From Clostridiales bacterium (lineage in GTDB: Bacteria; Bacillota_A; Clostridia; Christensenellales; Aristaeellaceae), in NCBI GenBank assembly GCA_012514855.1, contig JAAYZL010000557.1:1-6874 (forward strand): DNA of 6,874 nt, read 5' to 3'. Below the pieces are notes generated by a model, which was given only the letters and a program-made list of their open reading frames with translations, searched no databases and was not told the origin of the DNA. How positions within the stretch are numbered: the first letter of the stretch is position 1; each line of letters begins with the position of its first letter. Positions 5,687 through 6,874 of the stretch are shown piece by piece. Made by a program: the position numbers and the translations under genes.

Positions 5687-6874
5687 TCCGCGCCTCCAAT
5701 CGCCGCCGTTACAATATTGATCTGCGTAAGCGCGTCCCTTTCAAAGAGACCCACCTGCTTTCCCTCGTGCATCACCAGTACGCGGTCGGACATCGCGAGC
5801 AACTCCGGCATCTCCGAGGTAATCATGACGACGGACTTGCCCTGTTCGGTGAGCTTGTTGATGAGCCGATAGATTTCGGCCTTGGCCCCGACGTCGATTC
5901 CGCGGGTGGGGTCGTTCAGGATGATGATCCCGGGCTCGACCTCCAGCCACTTTGCGAGCACCACCTTTTGCTGGTTGCCGCCGGAGAGCGACTCCGCCTT
6001 CGTGTTGATGCCGGGCGTCTTGATCGCCAGACTCCGAATCCACTTCCCGGCGATGTCCATCTCGCTGCGGGGGTGAACGGCGCGGCTCGCGCCGAGCGTC
6101 TGGTAGGTCGGCGTCATGATGTTCTCCCGGACGCTGTGCATGAGCACCAGCCCCTCGGACTTGCGGTCGCTCGGCAGAAAGGCGATGCCCATTCGCATGC
6201 ACCTCGCCGGGCTTCCGAGCTGGACGGCCTTCCCGTTCAGGCGGATCGAGGCCCTCGTCTTCGGGTTGCACCCGAACAGCGCCTCCCCGAGCTCCAGGTG
6301 GCCGGAGCCCATCAATCCGTAAACTCCGAGTATCTCCCCCCGGCGCAGGTCAAACCGGACGCCCTTCAAAAAGTCGGTCTCCAGCCGCTCGACCGACAGG
6401 CAGGTCTCGCCCGGGGAATTGGTCTTTTCGGGATACATGTCGACGATCTTGCGGCCGACCATCAGCGCGACCAATCCGTCCTTGTCGATCTCGCCGACGA
6501 GGCATTCCGCCACGGCGTGCCCGTCCCGGAGCACGACCACGCGGTCCGCGATGCGCATGATTTCCTCGATTTTATGCGTGATCATCACCACGCTCACACC
6601 CCGCGACCGCAAATCGGCGATGCAGTTCATCAGGATGTCTATTTCCTTGTCGTTCAGCGCGGAGGTAGGTTCATCCAGGATCAGAATTCTCGCGTCCTCG
6701 TGAATGGCTCTGGCGATCTCGATCTGCTGGCGCTCCGCGACCGAGAACCCCCCGATCGGGCGCTTCAGGTCGATCTTGAGCCCGATGGTGTTGAGCGCCT
6801 CCTGCGCGTGGCGGTAGACCTCGCGCCATCGGACGCGCCGGTGCTTCCTGTCGCTGTACCGCCGGACATAGAGG
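5683..6874 (-). CDS. CUT2-type sugar ABC transporter ATP-binding protein (RbsA family), N-terminus outside the window
   Basis: The visible 396 residues enter from the window edge. Family length is about 500, so roughly 100 residues, including the first Walker A, are missing. First nucleotide-binding domain: signature GGFSVAERQQIEIARA (local residues 41-56), Walker B ILILDEPTSAL (63-73) and H-loop MITHK (97-101). Second domain: degenerate Walker A GLMGSGHLEL (186-195), normal for RbsA C-terminal halves, signature LSGGNQQKVVLAK (296-308), Walker B region IIILNDPTRGIDVG (316-329) and MITSEMPE in place of the H-loop. In this second Walker B the usual D-E is N-D, so this half is expected to be weak or inactive in hydrolysis, as is common in the family. 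The ATG at 6630 is internal; the open frame continues upstream with conserved family sequence. The stop overlaps the permease start. It energises import from the cytoplasmic face. Confidence 0.93.
   Translation of the reverse strand, partial: LYVRRYSDRKHRRVRWREVYRHAQEALNTIGLKIDLKRPIGGFSVAERQQIEIARAIHEDARILILDEPTSALNDKEIDILMNCIADLRSRGVSVVMITHKIEEIMRIADRVVVLRDGHAVAECLVGEIDKDGLVALMVGRKIVDMYPEKTNSPGETCLSVERLETDFLKGVRFDLRRGEILGVYGLMGSGHLELGEALFGCNPKTRASIRLNGKAVQLGSPARCMRMGIAFLPSDRKSEGLVLMHSVRENIMTPTYQTLGASRAVHPRSEMDIAGKWIRSLAIKTPGINTKAESLSGGNQQKVVLAKWLEVEPGIIILNDPTRGIDVGAKAEIYRLINKLTEQGKSVVMITSEMPELLAMSDRVLVMHEGKQVGLFERDALTQINIVTAAIGGAE

Overview
The window is G+C-rich bacterial DNA (genes are dense in GC by eye) and every supported gene reads on the minus strand. 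A high-GC anaerobic Bacillota (Clostridia-like) host is the best guess. The reasons are strong AGGAGG-type ribosome binding sites, a MerR/TipAS-type regulator remnant, a secreted protein with a Thr-Glu-Glu-Pro repeat linker, and a CUT2 sugar-import operon. The taxon is an inference, not something the sequence proves.

Right-hand two thirds (6874 down to 1679): one tightly packed operon, in transcription order. (1) The C-terminal ~396 residues of a ribose-type (CUT2) sugar ABC transporter ATPase, whose N-terminus lies outside the window. (2) Its RbsC-type permease, with an ATGA start/stop overlap. (3) A TIM-barrel protein of the amidohydrolase-2 type in which every position aligned with a metal ligand has been replaced. 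(4) A paralogue that keeps the full metal-ligand set, again joined by an ATGA overlap. (5) An L-arabinose/L-fucose-isomerase-fold enzyme with the family's two Glu and two His active-site residues. The operon looks like import of a monosaccharide or related polyol/sugar acid, then isomerisation and a hydrolase/lactonase-like step. The substrate cannot be named from the sequence. The substrate-binding protein and operon promoter must lie beyond position 6874.

Middle (1678 to about 1095): roughly 580 bases without a supportable gene, less GC-rich than the genes. There are small palindromes and a possible leftover MerR-type operator, but no convincing terminator for the operon.

Left (1094 to 1): a decayed MerR/TipAS-family regulator (no standard start codon, a frameshift, loss of the C-terminal effector domain), closed by a clear rho-independent terminator. 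A near-consensus sigma-A promoter follows, with an apparent ~150-base leader and the first 138 codons of a secreted protein: signal peptide, acidic segment, and eleven EEPT-type tetrapeptide units. That gene continues past position 1.

Main point of interest: the adjacent pair of an intact and a metal-ligand-less amidohydrolase paralogue, translationally coupled and followed by an AraA-fold isomerase behind a CUT2 transporter. This gene combination does not match a sugar pathway that I recognise.
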